Shown: positions 1 to 7,937 of the stretch, piece after piece
Position numbering within the stretch: position 1 is the stretch's first letter
Layout: each line of letters begins with the position of its first letter
Position numbers and translations under genes: made by a program
The notes under the pieces: model-generated
Told to the model about the DNA's origin: nothing
The model's input: only the letters and a program-made list of their open reading frames with translations
The model's database searches: none
Assembly: GCF_000739715.2 (NCBI RefSeq)
Contig: NZ_BBJC02000001.1
Span: forward strand, 759,315-823,314
Direction of reading: 5' to 3'
Origin: Falsirhodobacter sp. alg1
Lineage (GTDB): Bacteria > Pseudomonadota > Alphaproteobacteria > Rhodobacterales > Rhodobacteraceae
Length of the DNA: 64,000 nt

Positions 1-2216
1 TGGTCTGCCAGCGCAAAACAGGCGCGGGTGGCGGCGCGGTCCGGCTCGGCATCCAGATCGATCCGGATTTCATCATCGCCCAGATCGCGCAGCAGGTGGG
101 CAAAGGTGATCTGCGCCTCGGTCGGCAATCCCTGCCAGTAGGGGGGGTAATGGCGCGACATCTCGGTGCGCAGGGCCTTCGGGTCCCAATCCTTCAACGC
201 GGTACGCAGGGCACGGCGGGCTTCACCCTCACGGTGCTGGCGGTTCAGGGTTTCAAGCCCACCCTCCAGCGCCGTTTCGGTATCACGGTAGAGCTGGCGC
301 AAAAGCTGCGCCTTCCAGTTATTCCATGTGCCGGGGCCGACGCCGATGATGTCGCAGGTGGTGATGACGGTCAGCAGATCCAGCCGCCGCCGCGATTTCA
401 CGGCCTTGGCGAAATCCGCCACGGTCCGCGGGTCCGAGATGTCGCGCTTTTGCGCCACGTCGGACATCAGGAGGTGATGGCGCACCAGCCATTCGACCGT
501 TTCCGATTCCTCGGCAGAGAGGCCTAGACGCGGGGCAACGCGCCGGGCGATCTGGGCCCCCAGGATCGAATGGTCCTCGGGGCGGCCCTTGCCGATGTCG
601 TGCAGCAGCAGCGCAACATACAGAATGCGTCGCGATGCACTGTCGCCCAATGTGCTGATGGCAAAGGGCAGGTCATCCGCCCATTCCCCGCCCTCCATCT
701 GGGCCAGGGTAGAGATGCATTGGATCGTATGCTCGTCCACCGTGTAATGGTGGTACACGTTGAACTGCATCATCGCCACAATGCGCCCGAATTCCGGGAT
801 GAACGCGCCCAGAACCCCCAGTTCGTTCATGGAACGCAAGATGCGTTCGGGGTTGCCGTATTTCAGCAGGATATCGAGGAATATCCGGTGCGCCTCACGG
901 TCCTGCGCCATGCCGTCCTCGATCATCGGCAGGTTCGCCGCGATCAGTCGCAGGGTGTCGGGGTGCATCATGTATCCGGTACGCAGAACCTCTTCGAAGA
1001 TGCGCAGGATATTGCGTTTGTCGGCCAGAAAGGCCGCGGGATCGCGCGGTTCGATGCGGCCGAAGTTCAGTCGCCATTCCGGGCGCACTGTCCGGCGTCG
1101 GCGGATAAGGCCGATCAGTGCGGGTTCACGCTTGGCATGGCGCGCCTCGAGTTCCGCAAGAAAGACGCTTGTCAGCTCTCCGACGCGGGTGGCCTGACGG
1201 AAATAATCCTGCATGAACCGTTCGACCGCGCGGCGGCCGGGCAGATCCTCGTAGCCCATACGGTGGGCCACCTCTACCTGCATGTCGAATGTCAGCTGGT
1301 CCACCGCGCGACCGGCCGCGTAATGCAGATGCGACCGCACGGTCCAGAGAAAGTCTTCGGCGGCGCGGAAGAGGTTGTACTCTTCGCGGGTAAACAGATC
1401 TGCGGCAACCAGCCCTTCGGCACGGGGAACACGGTGCAGGTATTTCCCGATCCAGTACAGGGTCTGCAGGTCCCGCAGTCCGCCTTTACCTTCCTTCACA
1501 TTCGGCTCCAGCACATAGCGCTGGCCGCCCTGGCGCAGGTGGCGGGCGGCGCGTTCCGCCAGCTTTGCCTCGATGAATTCCGGGCCGGACCGTCGGAACA
1601 ACTCTGTCCACAGGCGTTCGGACAACTCGTCGGCCAAGGCCTCGTTGCCGGTCAGGTAGCGACGCTCCAGCAGGGCCGTGCGGATGGTGATATCCTCGCG
1701 TGCCATGTTCAGACAATCGCGGATATTGCGGGTGGAATGGCCGACCTTCAACTTCAGATCCCACAGGATATAAAGCGTGGCCTCGATCACGGCACGGTCC
1801 TGATCGGTACTGCGGGGCGGGGTCAGGAACAGCAGGTCCACATCGGAATGGGGGGCCATTTCGGCACGGCCATATCCACCGACTGCCAGCAGGCCCAGAT
1901 GCAATGTCGCATCCCGCGGGCCGACGTGGCGCTGTGCCAGACGGAATGCCGTCACGACCAGTGCATCGGTCAGATGGGCCTGTCCGGTGATCAGCGCGCG
2001 GGCGTGTCGGGGGTGGTCGGCAAATGCCGCCGCCAGCTTTGCCTCGGTGCCGGTGCGGGTGGCGGACAGATGCCGGACTGCGACATCACGTATGGCGCGC
2101 GGGTCCATATCCGGCGTCAGCTCAGCCTCGATCGCCGTCAGAAGATCGTCGACCCCCGGAAGGGCCGACGGGTTGGAAAGGATGGTTCCTGTGTCCGGCT
2201 CAGAAGCCGAAACCAC
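1..2216 (-). CDS. glnD: [Protein-PII] uridylyltransferase/uridylyl-removing enzyme, C-terminus cut by window edge
   Basis: GlnD senses glutamine and adds or removes UMP on PII proteins, controlling nitrogen assimilation in the cytoplasm. About 738 codons are visible by translating the minus strand. The nucleotidyltransferase motif GGYGRAEM followed by HSDVDLLF lies near residues 110-125. It is followed by the helical region (NVKEGKGGLRDLQ) and the HD domain (LLLHDIGKGRPEDHS, near residue 540). The family is about 900-950 residues, so the C-terminal ACT domains lie beyond position 1. No ATG is suitably placed. I chose GTG at 2216, overlapping the 3' end of the upstream lipoprotein gene by 17 bases; an internal ATG at 2108 is an alternative. 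Identity is secure, the start is not. Confidence 0.93.
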   Translation of the reverse strand, partial: MVSASEPDTGTILSNPSALPGVDDLLTAIEAELTPDMDPRAIRDVAVRHLSATRTGTEAKLAAAFADHPRHARALITGQAHLTDALVVTAFRLAQRHVGPRDATLHLGLLAVGGYGRAEMAPHSDVDLLFLTPPRSTDQDRAVIEATLYILWDLKLKVGHSTRNIRDCLNMAREDITIRTALLERRYLTGNEALADELSERLWTELFRRSGPEFIEAKLAERAARHLRQGGQRYVLEPNVKEGKGGLRDLQTLYWIGKYLHRVPRAEGLVAADLFTREEYNLFRAAEDFLWTVRSHLHYAAGRAVDQLTFDMQVEVAHRMGYEDLPGRRAVERFMQDYFRQATRVGELTSVFLAELEARHAKREPALIGLIRRRRTVRPEWRLNFGRIEPRDPAAFLADKRNILRIFEEVLRTGYMMHPDTLRLIAANLPMIEDGMAQDREAHRIFLDILLKYGNPERILRSMNELGVLGAFIPEFGRIVAMMQFNVYHHYTVDEHTIQCISTLAQMEGGEWADDLPFAISTLGDSASRRILYVALLLHDIGKGRPEDHSILGAQIARRVAPRLGLSAEESETVEWLVRHHLLMSDVAQKRDISDPRTVADFAKAVKSRRRLDLLTVITTCDIIGVGPGTWNNWKAQLLRQLYRDTETALEGGLETLNRQHREGEARRALRTALKDWDPKALRTEMSRHYPPYWQGLPTEAQITFAHLLRDLGDDEIRIDLDAEPDRAATRACFALAD

Positions 2217-3369
2217 CGCGGAAGCTGGTTGGGGCAGGGTCAATCACACGCACCTGGTTGTTGGAGATTTGCGAGATGGCAAGCGCACGTTCATTGGTCC
2301 CGTTGCTGAGCAGGCGGAACGCGCCGCTGGTGCCGGCAAAGCCGGAGCCCTGGGTCAATGTGGATGCATTGATCGGGCGGCCTGCCTTGACCAAGGCACC
2401 GATGGCCGCGATGCCGTCATAGGCCAGACCGGAGATCGGATGCGGGGCGGCGCTGTAGGCCTGGGTGTAACGGCTGACGTATTGGCCCCATGCATTCGGA
2501 TCGGGCTGGGCGAACCAGCCCCCCTGAACGCCCGGCAGGGATTGCGTCTGTGTCGGGATATCCCAACGCGTCAGACCGATGAATTGCACCATGTCGGGGG
2601 ACAGGCCCTCATCGCGCAGGGACTGGCTGATCATGGGCAGCGCGCCTGCCGAATCCGCTGTCAGGAAGACCGAATTGGCGTTTGCGGCCTGCGCCCGCTC
2701 GGCGATGCCACCGGCGGCATTGCGGATGCCGTTCTGCGAGAAGTCATATCCCTCTTGCGCCACGACAGCCACGCCTGCCTGCTGTGCACCGGCGGCAATG
2801 GCGGCACGGCCAGCCTCGCCTGCGGCATTACGGTCATAGACGATTGCCATGCGGCCCGCATCATGCGAGGCGGCATAGCCTGCCAGACGGCGCGCCGTAT
2901 TCTCGAATGTCTGGCCCAGAACAAACACATTGCCGCCGGCAATGGAGGTGTTGTTGGAAAATGCCAGAACGCTGATGCTCTGCGGTGCGACGGCATGGCC
3001 CACCGCATTCGCCTCGGCGGCATAAAGCGGGCCAAGGATGACGGCGGCCCCTTCGGATACGGCACGGGAGGCCTGCTGCGCTGCCACCGAGGCCTGGCCG
3101 GACGTCGGATAGACCCGCAGTTCGATCTGGCTTTGACCCAGGTCACGGATTGCCAGGCGGGCGGCGTTTTCCAGCGCCTTGGCCAGATCCTCATCGCTGG
3201 CGCGGCCCGAGCCTGACGGGACGAGCAGGGCCACCTGCACCGGCTGGTTGCGGCTGACCGAAGACGTTCCGGCGGTACTCAGAGGTTCGCAAGCGGCCAA
3301 GGCCAGAGCGGAGAGAGCCAGAAGGGTCTGGCCCGCCATCTTGCGGGCGCGGCTGAAAACAGACAACAT
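2200..3369 (-). CDS. LpoA/YraM-like lipoprotein, penicillin-binding protein activator family
   Basis: 389 residues with a lipoprotein signal peptide and lipobox LALAAC (Cys27), so it is likely a membrane-anchored periplasmic protein. The rest reads as a type I periplasmic-binding fold: VALLVPSGSGR at the start, ILGPLYAAEA, VLAFSNN, and a second lobe with IGLTRWD and SGLAYDG. E. coli LpoA has an extra N-terminal TPR domain, which is absent here. This is the short form common in Alphaproteobacteria and usually annotated as a penicillin-binding protein activator. Divergent neighbours rsmI and yraN match the E. coli yraL-yraM-yraN neighbourhood, supporting the call. ATG at 3369 directly precedes the signal peptide. 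A role in activating cell-wall synthases is inferred from the family; a solute-binding role is possible. Confidence 0.82.
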   Translation of the reverse strand: MLSVFSRARKMAGQTLLALSALALAACEPLSTAGTSSVSRNQPVQVALLVPSGSGRASDEDLAKALENAARLAIRDLGQSQIELRVYPTSGQASVAAQQASRAVSEGAAVILGPLYAAEANAVGHAVAPQSISVLAFSNNTSIAGGNVFVLGQTFENTARRLAGYAASHDAGRMAIVYDRNAAGEAGRAAIAAGAQQAGVAVVAQEGYDFSQNGIRNAAGGIAERAQAANANSVFLTADSAGALPMISQSLRDEGLSPDMVQFIGLTRWDIPTQTQSLPGVQGGWFAQPDPNAWGQYVSRYTQAYSAAPHPISGLAYDGIAAIGALVKAGRPINASTLTQGSGFAGTSGAFRLLSNGTNERALAISQISNNQVRVIDPAPTSFRGGFGF

Positions 3370-3457
3370 TCGGTACGTTCCTCATTTCGGGGACACAACT
3401 TTACGTGAGAGACTACGGTTTCTGCGGACACATGGCAATGAGCGGAAGGATATCTTG

Positions 3458-4303
3458 ATGGCGGACGGCGTGGCATTGGCCCCCGGCCTGTATTTTGTGG
3501 CCACCCCCATCGGGGCAGCGCGTGACATCACGTTGCGCGCGCTGGATATTCTGCGGGACGCGGATGTTCTGGCGGCAGAGGATACGCGCACCCTGCGGCA
3601 CCTGATGGAAATTCACGGCATTCCGCTGAACAACCGTCAGATCATTGCCTGCCACGACCATAACGAGGCGCAGGTGGGCGGGCGTCTGATCCGGGTTCTG
3701 GCCGAGGGGAAAAGCGTGGCCTATGCCTCGGAGGCGGGCACGCCGCTTGTCTCCGATCCCGGATTCCAGCTGTCGCGTGCGGTGATCGCCGAAGGGATCG
3801 CGGTGCATACGGCCCCCGGCCCGTCGGCGGTCATTGCCGCACTGACGGTGGCCGGCTTGCCGTCGGACCGGTTCCTGTTTGCGGGGTTTCTGCCCGCCAC
3901 ACGGGCCGCGCGCCAGAAGGCCCTGCGCGAGGTGGCCGGCGTGCAGGCCACGCTGATATTTTACGAATCGCCCCGCCGTCTGGCGGCCTGTCTTGTGGAT
4001 ATGGCCGAGGTTTACGGCGATCGTGATGCGGTGGTGTGCCGCGAGCTGACGAAACGGTTCGAGGAGATCACCCGCGACACCTTGCCCGCATTGGCCGAAA
4101 CCTATGCCGCGCGGGAGGTGAAGGGTGAAATTGTGGTGCTGGTGGATCGGGGCGTGGTCGAGGCGCCCGCCGAGGAGGATATCGAGGCCGCCTTGCGGGC
4201 CGCGCTGCAGACCGCTTCGGTCAAGGATGCCTCTGCCGCGGTGGCGGCACGTCTGGGCCTGCCAAAGCGTGACGTGTACCAGATGGCGCTGCGCCTGACA
4301 TGA
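3458..4303 (+). CDS. rsmI: 16S rRNA (cytidine(1402)-2'-O)-methyltransferase
   Basis: RsmI 2'-O-methylates C1402 in the ribosomal decoding centre using S-adenosylmethionine. The 281-residue product has the tetrapyrrole-methylase fold signatures: GLYFVATPIGAARDITLRAL at the N-terminus, AAEDTR, SEAGTPLVSDPG and the SAM-binding stretch APGPSAVIAAL. It ends with the helical C-terminal extension seen in RsmI. The reading frame is open further upstream, but ATG at 3458 is preferred because GGAAGGA lies about 7 bases before it and homology begins there. It is divergent from the LpoA-like gene and overlaps yraN by four bases (ATGA), so the two are probably translated together. Confidence 0.94.
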   Translation: MADGVALAPGLYFVATPIGAARDITLRALDILRDADVLAAEDTRTLRHLMEIHGIPLNNRQIIACHDHNEAQVGGRLIRVLAEGKSVAYASEAGTPLVSDPGFQLSRAVIAEGIAVHTAPGPSAVIAALTVAGLPSDRFLFAGFLPATRAARQKALREVAGVQATLIFYESPRRLAACLVDMAEVYGDRDAVVCRELTKRFEEITRDTLPALAETYAAREVKGEIVVLVDRGVVEAPAEEDIEAALRAALQTASVKDASAAVAARLGLPKRDVYQMALRLT

Positions 4304-4629
4304 CCGCCGCGAACTACCATGCGGGGCTGGCGGCCGAGGGAATTGTCATTCGCCACTATGCCCTGCCGGTGGCGGCCCAACGCTGGCGTGGGCCTGCGGG
4401 GGAAATCGATCTGATCCTGCGGGACGGGGCCACGGTGATATTCGTGGAGGTAAAGGCCGGAAAACGGGCGGCCCACGCCCTCCGGCCTGCCCAGATCGCG
4501 CGGATACGCGCCTCTGCGCTGGCGTTTCTGGCGGATGAGCCGATGGGCCAGCGCACCGATTGCAGGTTTGACGTTGCGTTGGTTGATCCGGAGGGGCGGG
4601 TCGAGGTGATTTCCAACGTCCTTGGCTGA
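4300..4629 (+). CDS. YraN family (UPF0102) endonuclease-fold protein
   Basis: 109 residues. The core GEIDLILRDG followed by VIFVEVKAG gives the Glu/Asp and E-x-K arrangement of the restriction-endonuclease-like (PD-D/E-xK) fold that defines UPF0102. The family is broadly conserved next to rsmI, but its molecular role is not settled; a DNA-processing function is inferred from the fold. The start codon overlaps the rsmI stop in an ATGA, and gshB follows 54 bases after its end. Compared with many homologues the N-terminal GxxGE-type segment is short and diverged (NYHAGLAAEG), but the length is normal. Confidence 0.85.
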   Translation: MTAANYHAGLAAEGIVIRHYALPVAAQRWRGPAGEIDLILRDGATVIFVEVKAGKRAAHALRPAQIARIRASALAFLADEPMGQRTDCRFDVALVDPEGRVEVISNVLG

Positions 4630-4683
4630 TTGCAACCGCCCCGCGTTTCGGCCACAGATAGGGCCACACAACAGGAGTTGACG

Positions 4684-5616
4684 ATGAAAGTCGCCTTCCA
4701 GATGGACCCTATCGGGTCAGTCAACATAGACGGGGACAGCACGTTCCGCATCGCGCTTGAGGCGCAGGAGCGGGGGCATGAGCTGTTCCATTACCACCCC
4801 GAGCATCTGGCCTTTGACGAGGGCCGGATCACGGCGCGCGGCCAATGGATGACGCTGCGGCGTGAAAAGGGCAACCACGTTACCCTTGGGGAAACCGTGG
4901 TCGTCAATCTGGCGGATTTCGACGTGGTCTGGCTGCGTCAGGACCCGCCGTTCGATATGGGCTACATCACATCCACCCACCTGCTGGACATGCTGCCCCC
5001 CAGCGTGCAGGTGGTGAACAATCCGTTCTGGGTGCGCAACTATCCCGAAAAGCTGCTGGTACTGACGTTCCCCGAACTGACGCCGCCCACGATGATTGCC
5101 CGGGATCTGGCAACGATCCGCGAGTTCAAGGCACGCCATGGCGACATCATCCTGAAGCCGCTTTATGGCAACGGCGGGGCGGGAGTATTCCGCCTGGATG
5201 CGAATGATCGCAATCTTTCGTCCCTGCATGAAATGTTCACGGGCATGAGCAGGGAGCCCCTGATCGTCCAGAAATTCCTGCCTGCGGTTTCCAAGGGGGA
5301 CAAGCGGGTCATTCTGGTAAACGGGGAACCGATCGGCGCGATCAACCGCGTTCCGCAGGAAGGCGAGACACGGTCGAACATGCATGTGGGCGGACGCGCC
5401 GAGAAGGTGGAGCTGACCGCACGGGATCGCGAGATCTGCGCGGCAATCGGCCCGACCCTGCGGGAAAAGGGACAGCTGTTCGTGGGTATCGACGTGATCG
5501 GTGACTGGCTGACCGAGATCAACGTGACATCGCCCACCGGCCTGCAGGAGCTGGAGCGATTTGATGGCACCAACGGGGCCGGCCTTATCTGGGATGCGAT
5601 AGAGGCCAAGGCCTGA
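4684..5616 (+). CDS. gshB: Glutathione synthetase
   Basis: Catalyses ATP-dependent ligation of gamma-glutamylcysteine and glycine, the last step of glutathione synthesis. The 310-residue length fits prokaryotic GshB. N-terminal [14 protein letters not shown], the ATP-grasp elements [16 protein letters not shown] and [14 protein letters not shown], and the C-terminal [12 protein letters not shown] are diagnostic. ATG at 4684 is chosen over upstream in-frame ATG at 4630 because homology starts at 4684 and an AGGAG lies about 9 bases upstream. A strong terminator follows, so rsmI-yraN-gshB is probably one transcript. Glutathione-using genes chaC and gloB occur elsewhere in the window. Confidence 0.96.
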   Translation: MKVAFQMDPIGSVNIDGDSTFRIALEAQERGHELFHYHPEHLAFDEGRITARGQWMTLRREKGNHVTLGETVVVNLADFDVVWLRQDPPFDMGYITSTHLLDMLPPSVQVVNNPFWVRNYPEKLLVLTFPELTPPTMIARDLATIREFKARHGDIILKPLYGNGGAGVFRLDANDRNLSSLHEMFTGMSREPLIVQKFLPAVSKGDKRVILVNGEPIGAINRVPQEGETRSNMHVGGRAEKVELTARDREICAAIGPTLREKGQLFVGIDVIGDWLTEINVTSPTGLQELERFDGTNGAGLIWDAIEAKA

Positions 5617-5625
5617 ACCTATGAA

Positions 5626-5654
5626 AAAGCCCGCCGGTCTGGCGGGCTTTTTTT
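5626..5654. terminator. Rho-independent terminator, shared by gshB and hemP
   Basis: Perfect 10-bp arms AAAGCCCGCC (5626-5635) and GGCGGGCTTT (5641-5650) with a 5-base loop and a T run after it; the reverse strand also ends in a U-rich tail. It lies between convergent gshB and hemP and can serve both; it ends within the last codons of hemP. Confidence 0.9.
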
Positions 5655-5814
5655 ATTTCGTCAGGATCAGTTTGCCAGCGCGGGTGATCCGTAGGCTGTA
5701 GATCTGGCCGTTGAGCACGATCCGCGCCTGATTGCCGCCATCCGTCAGGTGGTTGGCATCATGTACCGGCATGCTGTTGTCGATAAAGGCGGAAATATCG
5801 GTCATGGCATTCAT
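5653..5814 (-). CDS. hemP: Hemin uptake protein HemP
   Basis: 53 residues. The C-terminal block ARIVLNGQIYSLRITRAGK and the preceding HDANHLTDGG match the HemP family, small proteins linked to haem/iron uptake and normally iron-regulated. Biochemical function is not well defined. ATG at 5814 is preferred over ATG at 5805: a GGAG lies about 8 bases upstream of it. That ribosome-binding site sits in the last codons of a 42-codon ORF whose stop is two bases before the hemP start, suggesting translational coupling. No TonB receptor or haem ABC transporter genes are adjacent. Confidence 0.88.
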   Translation of the reverse strand: MNAMTDISAFIDNSMPVHDANHLTDGGNQARIVLNGQIYSLRITRAGKLILTK

Positions 5815-5816
5815 GC

Positions 5817-5945
5817 TTAACGCTCCATTCTGTCGATAAGGGCAGAAAACCCGAAGCCCGGGGCAATACCTGCCAGAAACTGGCGCAGCATATCCCACGG
5901 CCCCGGATCGGGGGTTTGGCGAGTATCGGCGTGATTTTCATACAT
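5817..5945 (-). CDS. Hypothetical small protein upstream of hemP (42 aa)
   Basis: An ATG at 5945 opens a 42-codon frame ending TAA at 5817, two bases before the hemP start. The peptide begins MYENHADTRQTPDPGP and continues with an amphipathic/hydrophobic segment WDMLRQFLAGIAPGFGFSAL before ending IDRMER. The gap of only two bases, and the hemP ribosome-binding site lying inside its last codons, argue that it is translated and coupled to hemP. The ribosome-binding site of the small ORF itself is weak. I do not recognise a family. It could instead be the transcribed leader of hemP. Confidence 0.5.
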   Translation of the reverse strand: MYENHADTRQTPDPGPWDMLRQFLAGIAPGFGFSALIDRMER

Positions 5946-5977
5946 GGGACACCCGCAGGAAAGGAATCGGTTGGTTG

Positions 5978-6002
5978 CTCAACTCTATGCCCTAAAGTTG
6001 AG
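5978..6002. promoter_or_regulatory. Inverted repeat, possible operator upstream of the hemP unit
   Basis: Perfect 7-bp arms CTCAACT (5978-5984) and AGTTGAG (5996-6002) separated by 11 bases, in the roughly 180-base gap between the hemP unit (minus) and the DUF533 gene (plus). It is 33 bases upstream of the small-ORF start. hemP genes are usually under iron control, so an iron-responsive operator is a reasonable inference, but the sequence is not a clear Fur, Irr or RirA consensus. Apart from this and the small ORF I see nothing else in 5815-6122. Confidence 0.3.
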
Positions 6003-6122
6003 TGAAAAGGTCGGTTGTGTAAAGCCTTATTCTTTTACTCGGAAATAAAAGCGGCGTTTCGTCGCGTTTGGTTCGGGCCAGGCACACCCCATATCGGAAG
6101 GGACCTGTGAATGGAGGACGCT

Positions 6123-6911
6123 ATGAAGAACGCAAAATCGTTGCTGGACGGGCTGTTGGGTGGAATGGGCAATACTGGCAGTGCCGGGGGCCTTGGTGGT
6201 TTGCTGGGCGGCGGACAATCGGGTTCGGGCGGTCTGGGCGGTTTGCTGGGTGGCGGACAATCCGGTGGTTTGGGTCAGTTGGCCGGACAGGCGCGGGAGA
6301 TGCTGGGCAAACAGTCCGGCATGACGAAGGTTGCGGCAGGCGGTGGCCTTCTGGCCCTGCTTCTGGGCAGCAAGGGCACCCGCAAGATGGCCGGAAGCGC
6401 CCTGCGGATGGGTGGTACGGCAGTCATCGGTGCGCTGGCCTATCGCGCATGGCAGGATTGGCAGGCTGGCAAACCGGCCGAGGTTTCGCAGGCAGCACCT
6501 GCAGCCGAACTGCCAGCCCCCGAGGGAACGCCCTTCATGCCCGACAACGAGGACGCAGCCGATGATCTGGCGACACGTCTGGTACAGGCCATGGTGTCGG
6601 CGGCCAAGGCCGACGGGCATATCACGGATACCGAACGGGCACAGATTACCGAGCAACTGGGTCTGATCGGGCTGGATGCCGAAGCCGAAGAGCTGATCGC
6701 GTCGGAATTGAACAAACCGCTGGATGTGGGGCATGTCGCGGGTCTGGCCTCCACCCCCGAAGAAGCAGCCGAGATCTACGCGGCATCCCTGTTGGTGGTC
6801 GATCCCGAAGGCCCCGCTGAAAAAGGCTATCTGGCCATGCTGGCCGCGCGGATGAAGATGGAGCCGGAGCTGGTCAGCCATCTGCACGCGCGCGTCGCGT
6901 CTCTTTCCTGA
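6123..6911 (+). CDS. DUF533/TerB-like domain protein with glycine-rich N-terminal repeats
   Basis: 262 residues in three parts. Residues 10-50 are Gly/Leu-rich with two near-identical units GGLGGLLGGGQSG. A middle part contains a hydrophobic stretch (AAGGGLLALLLGS) and AVIGALAYRAW. The C-terminal half is a tellurite-resistance TerB-like helical domain (LVQAMVSAAKADGHITDTER, PEEAAEIYAASLLVVD). This architecture matches the DUF533 family, which is widespread and functionally unassigned; similarity to TerB does not imply tellurite resistance. ATG at 6123 is chosen because GGAGG sits 7 bases upstream; an in-frame ATG at 6111 is less likely. Confidence 0.8.
   Translation: MKNAKSLLDGLLGGMGNTGSAGGLGGLLGGGQSGSGGLGGLLGGGQSGGLGQLAGQAREMLGKQSGMTKVAAGGGLLALLLGSKGTRKMAGSALRMGGTAVIGALAYRAWQDWQAGKPAEVSQAAPAAELPAPEGTPFMPDNEDAADDLATRLVQAMVSAAKADGHITDTERAQITEQLGLIGLDAEAEELIASELNKPLDVGHVAGLASTPEEAAEIYAASLLVVDPEGPAEKGYLAMLAARMKMEPELVSHLHARVASLS
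6186..6266 (+). repeat. Tandem coding repeat of a 13-residue Gly-rich unit
   Basis: Two 39-base units at 6186-6224 and 6228-6266, one codon apart, each encode GGLGGLLGGGQSG, differing only at a few synonymous positions. It is an in-frame repeat in the DUF533 gene, likely a recent duplication. Confidence 0.75.
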
Positions 6912-6968
6912 CCTTGCCGCGCCCTCCGTTTTCTGCTTCGACAGACAGGCAGCAGACCGGAGGGTACG

Positions 6969-7937
6969 ATGCGCGTGTTTCTAAACGGATTTGGCCGGAT
7001 AGGCCGCTCGGTTCTGCGTGCATGGGCAAAGGGTGGCTGGCCCGGCATCACGATTGTCGGAATCAATGATATCGCCACGCCGGAAATGTGCGCATATCTG
7101 TTTGAATATGACAGCGTGTTCGGCCCTTGGCCCGGAACGGTAAAGCTGGAGGCGGGGGCGCTGGTGGTCGATGGCCACGCGTTTCCCCTGCATCGTACGC
7201 ATGATCTCTCCACTTTGGATCTGCGGGGTGTCGATCTGGTGCTGGAATGCACGGGCCATGCAAATGCGCGCGATATTGCGGAACGGGGCCTGGCTGCGGG
7301 GGCAGGCCGCGTGCTGATTTCCGGCCCTTTGGCGGCGGCGGATATCACGGTCGTACTGGGGGCGAACGATTCTGCGGTTCATGCCGGGCATCGCATCATC
7401 TCCAATGCCTCCTGCACCACAAATGCCGTAGCCCCCCTGATGGATCTGCTGGACCGGCATTGGAGGATTGTGACCGGTACGATGACAACGATCCACTGCT
7501 ATACCGGCAGCCAGCCGACGGTGGATGCCCCTGCTGCCGATTTTGCGCGCTCTCGTGCAGCGGCCCTGTCGATGGTACCGACCACAACCTCGGCGCAGCG
7601 ATTGGTGGATGAGGTGTTGCCCCATCTGGCCGGGCGGGTGCTGGGGTCGGCAGTCAGGGTGCCCGTCGCCTCGGTGTCAGCGGTGGATCTGGCTGTCATG
7701 ACCGAACGGCCCATATCTGCAGAGGCTGTGAATTCGGTGTTTCGCACGGCAGGCGGGGTTATCGGGGCAACCGACAGGCCATTGGTCAGCTCCGATCTGC
7801 GGGCGCGGGGGGAAAGCATCATCATGGCCTGTCCCGAAACACGGGTCACACCGCAAGGAATGCTGCGGGTGTTCGGCTGGTACGATAACGAATGGGGCTT
7901 TTCCAACCGGATGCTGGATATGGCAACACGGCTTTAG
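6969..7937 (+). CDS. Glyceraldehyde-3-phosphate dehydrogenase family protein, divergent type
   Basis: 322 residues with an N-terminal NAD-binding fold (FLNGFGRIGRSVLRAW) and the catalytic motif SNASCTTN, so it is a phosphorylating aldehyde dehydrogenase of the GAPDH superfamily. After the catalytic Cys it reads HCYTGSQPTVDAPAADFARSR and SMVPTTTSA rather than the usual HSYT-DQ and N-IPT-TGAAKA of glycolytic GAPDH. From memory this resembles the subgroup found beside the arsenical exporter gene arsJ, which makes 1-arseno-3-phosphoglycerate, but no ars gene is nearby. Erythrose-4-phosphate dehydrogenase is another possibility. It converges on the phosphoesterase gene, their stop codons sharing TTAG. 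Confidence 0.85.
   Translation: MRVFLNGFGRIGRSVLRAWAKGGWPGITIVGINDIATPEMCAYLFEYDSVFGPWPGTVKLEAGALVVDGHAFPLHRTHDLSTLDLRGVDLVLECTGHANARDIAERGLAAGAGRVLISGPLAAADITVVLGANDSAVHAGHRIISNASCTTNAVAPLMDLLDRHWRIVTGTMTTIHCYTGSQPTVDAPAADFARSRAAALSMVPTTTSAQRLVDEVLPHLAGRVLGSAVRVPVASVSAVDLAVMTERPISAEAVNSVFRTAGGVIGATDRPLVSSDLRARGESIIMACPETRVTPQGMLRVFGWYDNEWGFSNRMLDMATRL

Noticed and set aside
570-2309. Long plus-strand frame (579 codons) and further plus-strand frames at 1987-3216
   Set aside because: Antisense to glnD and the LpoA-like gene, which have clear family motifs; the plus-strand translations are His/Gln/Arg-rich with no recognisable domain, as expected for high-GC shadow frames.
6123-6911. Tellurite resistance gene
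   Set aside because: The C-terminal domain is TerB-like, but the overall architecture is DUF533 and no other ter gene is present.
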